Shown here: positions 49,043 through 59,986 of the stretch, piece after piece
Layout: each line of letters starts with the position of its first letter
Numbering within the stretch: the first letter of the stretch is position 1
DNA from: an uncultured bacterium
GTDB lineage: Bacteria; Patescibacteriota; Minisyncoccia; Phycocordibacterales; UBA9973
Direction of reading: 5' to 3'
DNA length: 64,000 bases
NCBI GenBank assembly: GCA_937895515.1
Contig: CALAYS010000013.1
Coordinates: forward strand, 10,018 to 74,017
Position numbers and translations under genes: made by a program
The notes under the pieces: model-generated
What the model was told of the DNA's origin: nothing
Databases searched by the model: none
What the model saw: the letters and a program-made list of their open reading frames with translations, nothing else

Positions 49043-51019
49043 TTAATGTAATTGTTTATCTTGACTTGATCTTACAAAGTAAACTATTGCTGCAATAATA
49101 ATTAAAGCAATTAATAAACCAATTAGTGTAACACCATTATTTGACCCAGCACTACCTGTAAGCAAATTAGTTTGGGCTTTTTGGTTTTGGTAATTATAAT
49201 CATTTGCGTATTTTGCCATTAATTCATTTGTATAATCATTATTATAACCATAGTAACCAGTATATGTTGTACTTGGATATGTTACTACTTGATTAACGGG
49301 ATTAGCCCCAGTTTGTTGGTCAATATATACAGTATTAACTTTGGCTGGTAATTTTTGTGTAACATAATTGGGTCCACCAGTATAAGCTGTGTGCGGATTG
49401 TAATTATAATTTTGTACTGGTGTTTGAGTATAAGTTGGATTATATGTAGGTGTAGTGTAGATCGGTGGAACATATGTTGGTATATATGTTGGATTAGTTT
49501 GAGCTGGGTAATAAGTACAAGTTGTGTAAGTAACGCATGAACATGTTCCATTATAATAACAACTTGGGTACGTAGTAGTTCCTCCACAGTTTATAGTACA
49601 TCCACTACCACCATTGTTTGAATAAACCCATTGTGTACCATTCCAGTAACATGCAGAAGTATAATAACAACCAGGGTATGAAGTTGCTCCACCACAGCTA
49701 GTAGTACCGCAACCACCAGTATTTGAATAAACCCATTGAGATCCATTCCAATAACATGTAGCTGTGTAATAACAACTTGGTTTTGTTTGACCACCACAAT
49801 TTGTAGTACAACCACCACCGTTTGATGAAACTGTTATAGCTAAAGTTTTTGTATCATAAGTTCCATTTGTACCTACAGCATACAGTGTATACACTGTACT
49901 GTTATAAAGTGCACCTGTTGATTGTGAACCATTTACACTAACAGTACCAAAAGTATTAATACTAGCTGTAGTACATCCGGTTGTAGTCCAAGACAAATTT
50001 AATGAAGTACCATAATTTACATATGTGCCACCTGCTGGTCTATCGTCATAGAAACTATTTATTTTACAAGTTCCAGTTGGTGGTGGAGTAATCCCCCCAA
50101 CAGTTACAGTTAATGATTGAGAATCACTAGCAGTTGCACTATTTGCATTTAAAACATAAGTTACATTGCTATACAATGGACCAATTGATTTTGAATCGTT
50201 CAAATTAACAGATCCACCTAATGTATTTAAATTAGCATTTGTACAACCAGTTGTTGTCCAACGAATAACAGTACTACCTCCATAAACTACTGACGGCGCA
50301 TCGGCATAGAAGCTTGTTATTTTACAAGTAGTTGGTGGTGGAGTAATAGTTCCAGATTTTGTAACAAAAGTAACCTTACCGCCTGGATAATCATTACCAG
50401 CAATTGTTAAAATAAGTTCCGCACAATATGTTTGGTTATTTGATAACCCTGTTAAAGATGCAGTTACATATTGCAGTGAACTTGAGTTTATAGATTGAGT
50501 TGAAGTATTACCAAGATAACTAGCACAACTTGACCCTGCATAGTAACGGAAATAATATGATCCGCTAGCACCGTTTGTATTAATACGGCCGTTTAGTGTT
50601 GCCCCATTTGCAGTAATATTATCTGCACCAAGTGTACCAACATACGGTGCTGCTATACCTGTTGTTTTAAATGAGTAATATGATGGGTTTCCTGATCCAT
50701 CAAGTGGCGCTACTGTTGAACCATCAGAGTTAGAAACTGCAATACGGTAATAGTAAGTTGTGTTTGCAGTTAAAGAACTAGCAGTAATTGATTTACTAGT
50801 TGTATATACAGTTTGAGTATTACTACCAAAAGATGGATCAGTTCCGTATTCAAAAATATTATTAATTGGAGTAGAACTTGTTATAACAGCCGAAAGAGTC
50901 GCACTGTTTTGTGTGATGTTGCTTGCAGCTTGAAGAGTCACAACTGGTGCTGCAGCAAAAGCGCTCCCGGCAAAGCCAAGGAACATAAAGAAAGCTAAAA
51001 TTGCATAAATCTTTTTCAT
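49043..51019 (-). CDS. Large Cys-rich surface protein with Fn3-like domains
   Basis: 658 residues. Signal peptide (1-22), two Fn3-like domains (about 24-120 and 125-220), two Ig-like repeats of about 85 residues (KITSFYADAPSVVYGG and KINSFYDDRPAGGTYVNYG), then three tandem Cys-rich repeats (CYYTATCYWNGSQWVYSN, CYYTSACYWNGTQWVYSN, shorter CYYNGTCSC), a Tyr/Pro/Thr-rich stretch, and a C-terminal membrane anchor (about 632-652). Likely a cell-surface adhesin. TATAAT (51031-51026) six bases before the ATG. Confidence 0.8.
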   Translation of the reverse strand: MKKIYAILAFFMFLGFAGSAFAAAPVVTLQAASNITQNSATLSAVITSSTPINNIFEYGTDPSFGSNTQTVYTTSKSITASSLTANTTYYYRIAVSNSDGSTVAPLDGSGNPSYYSFKTTGIAAPYVGTLGADNITANGATLNGRINTNGASGSYYFRYYAGSSCASYLGNTSTQSINSSSLQYVTASLTGLSNNQTYCAELILTIAGNDYPGGKVTFVTKSGTITPPPTTCKITSFYADAPSVVYGGSTVIRWTTTGCTNANLNTLGGSVNLNDSKSIGPLYSNVTYVLNANSATASDSQSLTVTVGGITPPPTGTCKINSFYDDRPAGGTYVNYGTSLNLSWTTTGCTTASINTFGTVSVNGSQSTGALYNSTVYTLYAVGTNGTYDTKTLAITVSSNGGGCTTNCGGQTKPSCYYTATCYWNGSQWVYSNTGGCGTTSCGGATSYPGCYYTSACYWNGTQWVYSNNGGSGCTINCGGTTTYPSCYYNGTCSCVTYTTCTYYPAQTNPTYIPTYVPPIYTTPTYNPTYTQTPVQNYNYNPHTAYTGGPNYVTQKLPAKVNTVYIDQQTGANPVNQVVTYPSTTYTGYYGYNNDYTNELMAKYANDYNYQNQKAQTNLLTGSAGSNNGVTLIGLLIALIIIAAIVYFVRSSQDKQLH

Positions 51020-51061
51020 ACCGCCATTATAGCAAATTATAAGAATTTGTCAAGTATAGGG

Positions 51062-51090
51062 TTGACTTTTCCCCTATTATGTGATACAGT
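51062..51090 (+). promoter_or_regulatory. Promoter of the T9SS-domain gene
   Basis: TTGACT, 17-base spacer, TACAGT; leader about 21 bases. Of the sigma-70 kind used by the pur genes here, not the Bacteroidetes TTTG kind. Confidence 0.6.
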
Positions 51091-51117
51091 ATAGGTCAAA
51101 CATTTAAAACGATACAA

Positions 51118-52725
51118 ATGAAAAAAATAATCAAAAAACTCAACACAGGACGTGGTTTTTACCTTTCCCTGATCACAATTATTTTTGCGTTCTTTAAAAT
51201 CACAAACGCAAATGGACAAAACTCGGTATCACCAGGTGTACCTACCTCTCTAATCAACGGCTTCACCATTAAAACATCTATTAAAGTTGTAAAGGGTGAT
51301 ACTGTGATCTTCTGGTACAGACATGCTGTCGATACCAGTTTCGCGAGCAACTCTGATCTGCCTCGCAGGATAATAATAAGGGATACTGTAATTTATGATA
51401 CATTTACTGTATCTAAGAATTTCCTGCCCCCTACAGACAGTACTGGCTATGGTCTTTACATAAAAGCTGGGAAAATATTCGTGAAAGCGAAAGATACCGG
51501 GTTTATTAAACCGAATCAGTATGTAATTATTTACCCTACACCCTTCAAAGTAAAAATTCAGAATCTGAAGATTGACTCATTGCCTGGTGGCTGCATAGTG
51601 AATTTTTTTGGAAAAAGTGGTAGCCCATATGAAAAGGCTCACACTACTTTTAAATTCAGATACAGTCCTACAGATATATGGAGAAAACCCAATCCTGACA
51701 CTGTAAGCTTTAAAGGAAAAATGAATGTATCCCCAACGATTTCCGGTATGCTTTCTAATAAGTACATCGAGCTTTGGATAAACGTAAAAAATGTCCTGAG
51801 TTCATTTGATACAATTGTTAAATTTCATACAACTGTAACTTCAAACAAACCAGTGGTAGCAGAAGCTGCAGGAAAATCTGCAACATTCGACAGTGCATTC
51901 ATCCTAATTGATGCAACCTCTTTCAATCTTGTATCAAAGTTCTATTGTGTTAACACATTGAATAATGATACACAAGTTATATCCAGAGCTTCAAATAAAA
52001 TGGAGACATTGATCTTTAAATTTGGAAGGTTAACTAGTAACACTAAGTATCCTTTTAAAGTGTGGGGTAACAACACTGCAGGAACTGGTAATATAATTAC
52101 CATTACTGTAACAACTCAACCAAAATTAGTGACTCCTAAGTTCACGGCCCTTGCACCTGAAGTTTACTGGGACTACACGAATCTTACTTATTATATTCTT
52201 CCTAAGATTGATTGGATTACAAATTCAAGTACAAGAATTAAAAGAACTGATGTAAGGGTGTATACCGATTCACTGTACAACTCAACACCGACAATTTTCA
52301 AAATTGGTGATGCAAACTCGGCACTTAACGGCCCATTTACTGGACCACGAATGAACTCAGACAGTGGACGATTCTGGTATGATTTTGTAATCGAAACAAC
52401 TGATCCTGTTAATTCAATAGTTTACAGTAGTTTAATTGGTTACAATGTTGGTTGGAAGTATGTTCCGCATAACACTACCGGCATCACCGAGCTTCAGAAA
52501 ATGGTAAACAACATGCCTTGCCCACTGAAGGATGGTAACATCCAATTGGGTGTGAATGAAGAAACTGAACTTTTAATTTTGGATGGTGCAGGTAAACCAA
52601 TTGTTGAGAAACATATGGAGCCTGGAAACAACAATGTAGATTTGTCACAACTGAAAGGTGGTAATTACTACTTGATGTTAAGTGATAAAAACGGTACTGC
52701 AACAAGGAAAATCCAAATTAAGTAA
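51118..52725 (+). CDS. Secreted protein with type IX secretion-like C-terminal domain
   Basis: 535 residues. Signal-like N-terminus (about 14-33, ending NANGQ), a long beta-rich part with DTVIFWYRH- and FDT-type Fn3-like repeats, and a C-terminal domain (about 455-535): ELLILDGAGKPIVEKHM, then VDLSQLKGGNYYLMLSDKNG and RKIQIK. This is the pattern of the Por/T9SS type A sorting domain, known from Bacteroidetes. No T9SS machinery is seen here. Balanced codon use differs from neighbours. Either transferred or part of a mis-assembly. Confidence 0.75.
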   Translation: MKKIIKKLNTGRGFYLSLITIIFAFFKITNANGQNSVSPGVPTSLINGFTIKTSIKVVKGDTVIFWYRHAVDTSFASNSDLPRRIIIRDTVIYDTFTVSKNFLPPTDSTGYGLYIKAGKIFVKAKDTGFIKPNQYVIIYPTPFKVKIQNLKIDSLPGGCIVNFFGKSGSPYEKAHTTFKFRYSPTDIWRKPNPDTVSFKGKMNVSPTISGMLSNKYIELWINVKNVLSSFDTIVKFHTTVTSNKPVVAEAAGKSATFDSAFILIDATSFNLVSKFYCVNTLNNDTQVISRASNKMETLIFKFGRLTSNTKYPFKVWGNNTAGTGNIITITVTTQPKLVTPKFTALAPEVYWDYTNLTYYILPKIDWITNSSTRIKRTDVRVYTDSLYNSTPTIFKIGDANSALNGPFTGPRMNSDSGRFWYDFVIETTDPVNSIVYSSLIGYNVGWKYVPHNTTGITELQKMVNNMPCPLKDGNIQLGVNEETELLILDGAGKPIVEKHMEPGNNNVDLSQLKGGNYYLMLSDKNGTATRKIQIK

Positions 52726-52736
52726 GGAGGTAAAAG

Positions 52737-52958
52737 ATGAGTGAAAAGACTAAAGACGGATGGGATATTTTAAATGACTATGAAGGTTCAGGAATGGAAA
52801 GACCTGATCAAATATTAGTTGGTATTCCGTTCAACAAAAATTACCCAAATCAAATCGATTGGGATGGTGTACTATACGAAAGAGAGATTGCAGGTATAAT
52901 GAAACCTAGCCATGCTTCTTTATTTAAAAGTGTACAGATATTCCGAAAAATTTGCTAA
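52737..52958 (+). CDS. Hypothetical protein with a strong Shine-Dalgarno
   Basis: 73 residues, no family recognised. Acidic, soluble; contains DGWDILNDYEGSGMERPDQI and ends in FRKIC. Eleven bases after the preceding gene. AAGGAGGT seven bases before the ATG is the only full Shine-Dalgarno I saw in the window. It therefore probably came with the gene upstream from another organism. Confidence 0.6.
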   Translation: MSEKTKDGWDILNDYEGSGMERPDQILVGIPFNKNYPNQIDWDGVLYEREIAGIMKPSHASLFKSVQIFRKIC

Positions 52959-52992
52959 CTGCGTTTGTGAAAAAATTGTAAAATTATAATGC

Positions 52993-53031
52993 CACCCTTC
53001 TCGTTTATTAAAAACAGAAGGGTGTTTTTTT
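52993..53031 (+). terminator. Terminator after the 73-residue gene
   Basis: Stem CACCCTTCT/AGAAGGGTG, 14-base loop, T7. Confidence 0.9.
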
Positions 53032-53094
53032 GATTTTTACACCAGAAAAATCACGCATAAAAGATATTTTACTAGGAGTGAAATATTTTTAGGC
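53032..53094 (-). repeat. Paired-hairpin dispersed element, copy 3
   Basis: The reverse complement aligns with copy 1: AAAAATATTTCACTCCTAGT, then AAAATATCTTTTATGC, then the second hairpin TGATTTTTCTGGTGTAAAAA. It sits between the 73-residue gene and the 16S region. Confidence 0.65.
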
Positions 53095-53112
53095 GCATGT
53101 GAAATAATTACC

Positions 53113-53152
53113 AATAAAAAGAGCGACGCATAAATGCGTCGCTCTTTTTATT
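53113..53152. terminator. Bidirectional terminator downstream of the 16S region
   Basis: A perfect 19-bp stem (53113-53131 with 53134-53152) with GAGCGACGCAT core, AA loop, A/T-rich ends. Likely ends the rRNA transcript. Confidence 0.9.
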
Positions 53153-53402
53153 TTTCATTTTTATACTAAAATCATAATCCACATATTCCGTGCATAATCC
53201 CGAAACATAGATTTATTACCTTTTGTTTCGCTTTATGACCATAGTGTATTCATATGAATATACACTATGGTTTTGTGTCCTTCTATCGAATCGAACATCG
53301 AGTAGGTCTTTTGAAATATAACTACCATAATTTATAACTGCATGTAGCAGCACCGACTGAACTTTTGCGCACATTATAATAATGTACCAAAAGCGAATAT
53401 CA
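53153..53402 (-). other. Pre-16S trailer region, no gene
   Basis: No open frame. It contains the processing-stem arm at 53220-53238, a hairpin at 53238-53271 (12-bp arms ACCATAGTGTAT/ATACACTATGGT) and a hairpin just after the rRNA end (ACATTAT/ATAATGT inside CTTTTG/CAAAAG). No tRNA, 23S or 5S follows. Together with 52959-53152 it forms a 444-base stretch without protein genes. Confidence 0.6.
53220..53238 (-). other. Pre-16S processing stem, 3' arm
   Basis: CTTTTGTTTCGCTTTATGA, exact complement of 54998-55016. Leader and trailer would pair and bracket the 16S rRNA, as RNase III processing stalks do. Confidence 0.75.
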
Positions 53403-54973
<1,571 letters not shown>

Positions 54974-54997
54974 AATACAAATATTAAAAAATGTATT

Positions 54998-55016
54998 TCA
55001 TAAAGCGAAACAAAAG
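54998..55016 (-). other. Pre-16S processing stem, 5' arm
   Basis: TCATAAAGCGAAACAAAAG on the plus strand, complement of the arm at 53220-53238, about 25 bases before the 16S 5' end. Confidence 0.75.
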
Positions 55017-55069
55017 AAAATCAATTCTTTGTTCCACTGGGAATTATTTTGCACTTGAATGTGTGATCT

Positions 55070-55116
55070 ATTATATGATCTTTTAGTATAAAAATGTCAA
55101 AGTTCAACAGTGTCAA
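55070..55116 (-). promoter_or_regulatory. 16S rRNA promoter region
   Basis: TATAAT (55075-55070) with two TTGACA boxes upstream (55100-55095, spacing 19, and 55116-55111). Tandem -35 boxes are common at rRNA genes. The 54974-55188 stretch holds no gene. Confidence 0.6.
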
Positions 55117-55188
55117 ATTAAAATGCCCCTAATATAGGACACAATCAAGCCACTAGAGACTAGTATACTCATCCACAAAAAAAAGTCA

Positions 55189-55224
55189 AGCAAAAAGACC
55201 TGGTTTTAAACAGGTCTTTTTGCT
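55189..55224 (-). terminator. Terminator after the peptidoglycan-binding gene
   Basis: Perfect 14-bp stem (55189-55202 with 55211-55224), AAAAAGACCTG core. Confidence 0.9.
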
Positions 55225-55266
55225 AAATTTATATTTTCTAAAATATCCTTATTTTAAAGGGTTTAT

Positions 55267-55638
55267 TTATGACCCACTAACAAAGTCACTACACATCTCT
55301 TGCATTGCAGCACGAGTTTGTGGACCGACAATACCATCAGCTTTAAGATCTAAATCTTTTTGCATTTCTTTTACAGCAGAAATTGTAGCAGTATCAAAAA
55401 TTCCTGTTGAATCATTTTGATAGTAACCATACTCAGCCATGATATCTTGCAAAACTTCAACGGCAGCACCAACACTACCCTTCTTTAAAGTTTTAGTGCC
55501 CATACCAAGACTGGCACAAGTAACATTACTAACAGATGGATCCATGTCATCTAATGGGATAACATAACTACTTGCAGCAAAAGCTGTTCCAGTAAAAGCT
55601 AACATAAGAGCAAAAGCGAAACCAATTATTTTTTTCAT
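55267..55638 (-). CDS. Secreted peptidoglycan-binding domain protein
   Basis: 123 residues. Signal peptide (1-21, ends AFA), then a PG_binding_1 domain: LKKGSVGAAVEVLQDIMAEY, GIFDTATISAVKEMQ, DGIVGPQTRAAMQEM. No catalytic domain follows, so it is a wall-binding module only. TATAAT (55650-55645) six bases before the ATG. Confidence 0.88.
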   Translation of the reverse strand: MKKIIGFAFALMLAFTGTAFAASSYVIPLDDMDPSVSNVTCASLGMGTKTLKKGSVGAAVEVLQDIMAEYGYYQNDSTGIFDTATISAVKEMQKDLDLKADGIVGPQTRAAMQEMCSDFVSGS

Positions 55639-55764
55639 AAGAATATTATATCATAGGTAGAGTTTAATTTGGATAGCTACAAGTTATAGTTGTGGATAAG
55701 TAAAAATACTCAAGTTGTATTTTACTTTGCAAAAATTGCTCCCTTATGCTACTATAGAAATTGT

Positions 55765-56004
55765 ATGGAACTCGTTCGCACTGCTTTGCCTTGGGCAATA
55801 CTCGGAATTGCAATTCTTATAGTTGTGGTAACACTTCTCCAGCAATCCGATGCTTCTTTAGGAAGCGCATTTGGTGGTGGAGCTGATAGCTCACTGCATA
55901 GGACTCGTCGTGGATTTGAAAAATTCCTCTTTATATTTACTATAATCCTCGGTATTTTATTTAGTGCTCTTGTTATACTATCTTTAGTTCTCAAGACTCA
56001 ATAA
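55765..56004 (+). CDS. secG: Preprotein translocase subunit SecG
   Basis: 79 residues from the ATG at 55765; TATAGA (55753-55758) is six bases upstream, and an upstream start would add 25 non-family residues. Two membrane helices (about 6-25 and 55-76) around the conserved QQSDASLGSAFGGG loop. It supports SecYE-SecA in export. Confidence 0.9.
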   Translation: MELVRTALPWAILGIAILIVVVTLLQQSDASLGSAFGGGADSSLHRTRRGFEKFLFIFTIILGILFSALVILSLVLKTQ

Positions 56005-56087
56005 TAAAAGTCTTTTAACGCAAATGTAAATTTGTGCGACCTCTTGCTTTCGTACGGTCTTTCTAAATAGAAATAAATATATCATCT

Positions 56088-57860
56088 ATGAAATTAATGC
56101 GTTTGAAATCTTTGAAAAGAAAATGGAACGACTTAGAACACGGAACTAGAATATTATTCAAAACACTAAATAAGAAACAAAAGAATTTAGTAATAACATT
56201 ACTAACGATAATGGTTATTTCTAGTATTATTCTAATAGTAAAAACTAGAAACAATATATTAGTCTTAAGACCAATCCCCGGTGGAACTTGGCAAGAAGGT
56301 CTTGTTGGTAATCCTCGGTTTATTAACCCAGTATTAGCGGTTAGTAACATTGATAAAGATCTTAGTTCTTTGGTTTATTCTGGACTTGTCAGAAGACTAC
56401 CTAACGGAACATATACTGGAGATTTGGCTGATTCTTATGAAGTTGACAGTAGTGGTCTAGTTTATACTTTTGTTATTAAAGATGACGCAAAATTCCATGA
56501 TGGAGAAAAAGTAACAACCGATGATGTAATTTATACAATAGACCGTATCAAAGACCCATTAGAGAAAAGTCCTAGAAATGTTGAATGGCAAGGTGTAACA
56601 GCAAAAGCTATAGATGAACACACTGTTACTCTTACGTTAAAACAACCATTTAGTGACTTTTTAGATATTGCAACAATTGGAATATTACCAAAACATGTTT
56701 ATGGTAAATATAGTGCTGATGCTTTTGCTCAAGCCAAAGAAAACATAAATGCAATTGGCTCTGGACCATACGAAATAAAAAAAGTTAATACAAAAAATAA
56801 TTTACCTACATCTATTACACTTGTTCGCGCAAATGGTAACCAATCTGGATATATTAAAAAAATTGTTTTTAATTTTTACGAAAATGAACCGAATGCAATT
56901 AGTGCATTAACCAGTGGCAATATTGACCATCTTGGTAGTGTATCCGCTAAATCTGCAAAAGATTTAGAAGACCGTGGATACACAGTTACATTGGCATCTT
57001 TCCCAAGACTATACGGAATGTTCTTTAATACAAAGCAATCAAGTGTACTATCTGAACCAAATACAACTGAAGCTATAAATAGTTCAATTAACCGCCAAGA
57101 TATTATTAATAATGTTCTTGATGGTTTTGGAAATGTAGCCCAAACACCATTACCTAATGCTCTTGAAGATAGACTAGGCTACAACCATGAAAATGTAGAT
57201 GTTGAAAAATTAATGACAAAATCAGGTTGGAAAAAAGGAGATGATGGTATTTGGGAAAAAACAATTAGTAAAATTCCGCCCGGAAGTAAAAAAACTGAAA
57301 AGAAGATAACTAAATTTTCTTTTGTTATTACAACATCCGATACCCCCGAGCTTCGTATGGGTGCGGAACAAATAGCTAGTGCTTTGAAACAAAATGGAAT
57401 CCTGGCTAGCGTTGCGTCTTTTGATACAACTTCATTAGAAGAAAAAATCCGAACTCGAGACTATGAAGCCCTGTATTATGGAATCCAAGTTTCTCGTGAA
57501 TCTCAAGTTTATGCTTTTTGGCATTCATCACAAAGAGAACATCCAGGATTAAATATTGCTGGGTATACAAACCCTAAAATCGATACAATATTAGAAGCTC
57601 TTCAAAAAGAAACAAATGACGAAGAGCGAATAAATTTATGGAAAAAATTTATGATAACTTTTGAAAATGATACTCCTGCAGTATTTATTTACTCACCTTC
57701 ATATATTTATGTTCATAGAAAAGAACCAATTTTTGATATGCCTAAATCTATTCATGGTAGTAGTGACAGATTTAGTAATGTTAAAGACTGGTATTTACAA
57801 ACAGAACGCGTAATCCCTTTTTTATATAAAAAATTAAATAATAATGGAGATAGCCTTTAA
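56088..57860 (+). CDS. Oligopeptide-type ABC substrate-binding protein
   Basis: 590 residues of SBP family 5 (OppA/DppA). N-terminal membrane anchor (about 34-50) instead of a lipobox. Motifs: GLVRRLPNGTYTGDLADSYE, FHDGEKVTTDDVIYTIDRIK and AIGSGPYEIKKV. Binds peptides outside the cell; no permease or ATPase genes are adjacent. Followed after 29 bases by RNase J. Fits the peptide-scavenging outline given by the M1 enzyme and PepE. Confidence 0.9.
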   Translation: MKLMRLKSLKRKWNDLEHGTRILFKTLNKKQKNLVITLLTIMVISSIILIVKTRNNILVLRPIPGGTWQEGLVGNPRFINPVLAVSNIDKDLSSLVYSGLVRRLPNGTYTGDLADSYEVDSSGLVYTFVIKDDAKFHDGEKVTTDDVIYTIDRIKDPLEKSPRNVEWQGVTAKAIDEHTVTLTLKQPFSDFLDIATIGILPKHVYGKYSADAFAQAKENINAIGSGPYEIKKVNTKNNLPTSITLVRANGNQSGYIKKIVFNFYENEPNAISALTSGNIDHLGSVSAKSAKDLEDRGYTVTLASFPRLYGMFFNTKQSSVLSEPNTTEAINSSINRQDIINNVLDGFGNVAQTPLPNALEDRLGYNHENVDVEKLMTKSGWKKGDDGIWEKTISKIPPGSKKTEKKITKFSFVITTSDTPELRMGAEQIASALKQNGILASVASFDTTSLEEKIRTRDYEALYYGIQVSRESQVYAFWHSSQREHPGLNIAGYTNPKIDTILEALQKETNDEERINLWKKFMITFENDTPAVFIYSPSYIYVHRKEPIFDMPKSIHGSSDRFSNVKDWYLQTERVIPFLYKKLNNNGDSL

Positions 57861-57889
57861 AATAAAATTTAAAAATAATAATTACAAAC

Positions 57890-59968
57890 ATGATACCGAA
57901 TAAAAACACACAGGCCCATAGTAGTGGACCAACACCCCATGCTAAACATGCATCAAGAGATACTCGAGTTTACAGAAAAGAAACTGGAGCTACAGAGGGT
58001 GCTAAAACAACACATACAACACATAAAGATGAATCTCATAAAAGACGAGTCACTATTATGCCTCCTAGCAGAGTTCATAATAATTTAACTAACACAAATG
58101 GTGTAAAACCTAGTGTTAGAAATTTTGCGAACACCAATAATAATTCAGCCAAAAAACCACTTGGGGCTAGTTACCAATTTTCAAAATTTAGTCGAAGTAA
58201 AGGTGGAACTATTCCCCGCTCTTTCTCGGCGCCTTCACTAGTAGAAAAATTTACTTCTAAAAGCAAACTGGCCATAACAAGCCCAAAATCTGGTGATATT
58301 AGAATTATCCCACTGGGTGGAGTAGAAGAGATTGGTAAAAATATGACAGCAATTGAAATTGGTGATGATATTATCGTCATTGATGCTGGGATGCAATTTA
58401 AAACCGATGATACTCCAGGAGTGGACTATATGATCCCGAACACTACATATCTTGAAGAAAGAAAAAGTAAGATAAGAGCAATGATAGTTACTCATGGACA
58501 CCTTGACCATATAGGAGGTATCCCAATTGTAATGAATAGAATTGGTCCAGAAATTCCTATATATTCTCGAAACCTTTCTATCCTTTTAATGAAAAAAAGA
58601 CAGGCTGATTTTCCTCAATTTAAACCACTTAACTTTCAAACTGTAGATAAAGACAGTGTAATAACATGCGGGAATATTCGTGTTAGATTTTTTGGAGTTA
58701 CTCATACAGTCCCCGATTCAATGGGTCTAGTTATAGAAACACCTTATGGATCAATCGTAACACCAGGAGACTACAAGCTTGAACAAGAACATGGTATTGC
58801 TAGTGAAAGCGAAGAAGCTGAATATGCATTTTTTGATAAAGAAAATGTATTACTTTTAATGACTGATTCTACTAACATTGAAAATGAAGGATTCTCCACT
58901 CCTGAAAAATATGTTCATGAAGGATTAGAGAAAATAATAAGATCAGTTAAATCAAGATTAATTATTGCAATGTTTGGGTCACACATAACAAGACTAGTTG
59001 CAATGATTGAAATTGCTGAACAACTTAATAAAAAAATTGTTTTTGAAGGAAGAGCTATAAAAACAAATATGGAAGTAGCTATTCAAGCTGGTCTTATGAA
59101 TCCCAAAAAAGGAACAATCATACCTATAGAAGAAGCACACAATTACCCTAAAGATAGAATCATTATACTTTCAACAGGTGGACAAGGAGAAGAATTCTCT
59201 GCTCTTTCACGTGCAGCAAACAAAACTAACAAAAACTTTAAAATAGAACCAGGTGATACTATTGTTATGTCTGCAAGTATTATTCCTGGTAACGAAATGG
59301 CTATTGAAAAACTTCGAGACAATTTAGCTCGTAGTGGTGTTAGTGTTATTAGTTATCGTACAAGTGAAACAACAATCCATGCAACTGGACATGGTAACAG
59401 AGAAGAAATTAAATGGCTACACCGTAAAACTCATCCAAAGTTTTTTATTCCAATTCATGGAAACCATTACCGTCTTAAGATGCATGCTGAACTGGCACAA
59501 GAAGTTGGTATGCCAAAAGAAAATATTATTGTACCGGATAATGGATCAATAATTGAAATTACTGATGGTGGTAATAAAATAGTTCTTCGTAAAGAAAAAG
59601 CTCCGTCATCAATGATGATGGTTGATGGACACAGTGTTGGTGATATGAATGATGTTGTTATTCGTGACCGTCAAATGTTATCTAGCGATGGAATGTTTGT
59701 ATTAATTGCATCTGTTAATGCACGAACAAGAAAACTAGTTAAATCCCCTGATATTATATCTCGAGGTTTTGTATACCTTAAAGAAAACCAAGATTTGCTT
59801 CGTGAAGTTCGAATACTGATTAAAAAAACAATTGAAAATGGTACAACTCCATTAACTGACACAATGGTTGAAAACATTAAAGAATCACTAGGTGAACAAA
59901 TATCTCGTATTCTTTTCCAAAAGACAGCCAAAAGACCATTAGTTATCCCTGTTGTAATTGCTTTATAA
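57890..59968 (+). CDS. rnj: Ribonuclease J
   Basis: 692 residues. A polar, disordered extension of about 135 residues (His/Thr/Asn/Lys-rich) precedes the MBL domain with VTHGHLDHIGGIP, PDSMGLVIETPYGSIVTPGD and the beta-CASP part (MFGSHITR, STGGQGEEFSAL, HATGHGNREEI, IPIHGNHYRL). C-terminal domain about 590-692. It is both 5'-3' exonuclease and endonuclease in mRNA decay and rRNA maturation. Being able to enter at 5' ends is relevant for leaderless mRNAs. Confidence 0.95.
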   Translation: MIPNKNTQAHSSGPTPHAKHASRDTRVYRKETGATEGAKTTHTTHKDESHKRRVTIMPPSRVHNNLTNTNGVKPSVRNFANTNNNSAKKPLGASYQFSKFSRSKGGTIPRSFSAPSLVEKFTSKSKLAITSPKSGDIRIIPLGGVEEIGKNMTAIEIGDDIIVIDAGMQFKTDDTPGVDYMIPNTTYLEERKSKIRAMIVTHGHLDHIGGIPIVMNRIGPEIPIYSRNLSILLMKKRQADFPQFKPLNFQTVDKDSVITCGNIRVRFFGVTHTVPDSMGLVIETPYGSIVTPGDYKLEQEHGIASESEEAEYAFFDKENVLLLMTDSTNIENEGFSTPEKYVHEGLEKIIRSVKSRLIIAMFGSHITRLVAMIEIAEQLNKKIVFEGRAIKTNMEVAIQAGLMNPKKGTIIPIEEAHNYPKDRIIILSTGGQGEEFSALSRAANKTNKNFKIEPGDTIVMSASIIPGNEMAIEKLRDNLARSGVSVISYRTSETTIHATGHGNREEIKWLHRKTHPKFFIPIHGNHYRLKMHAELAQEVGMPKENIIVPDNGSIIEITDGGNKIVLRKEKAPSSMMMVDGHSVGDMNDVVIRDRQMLSSDGMFVLIASVNARTRKLVKSPDIISRGFVYLKENQDLLREVRILIKKTIENGTTPLTDTMVENIKESLGEQISRILFQKTAKRPLVIPVVIAL

Positions 59969-59986
59969 TATAGTTAAAATATAATA

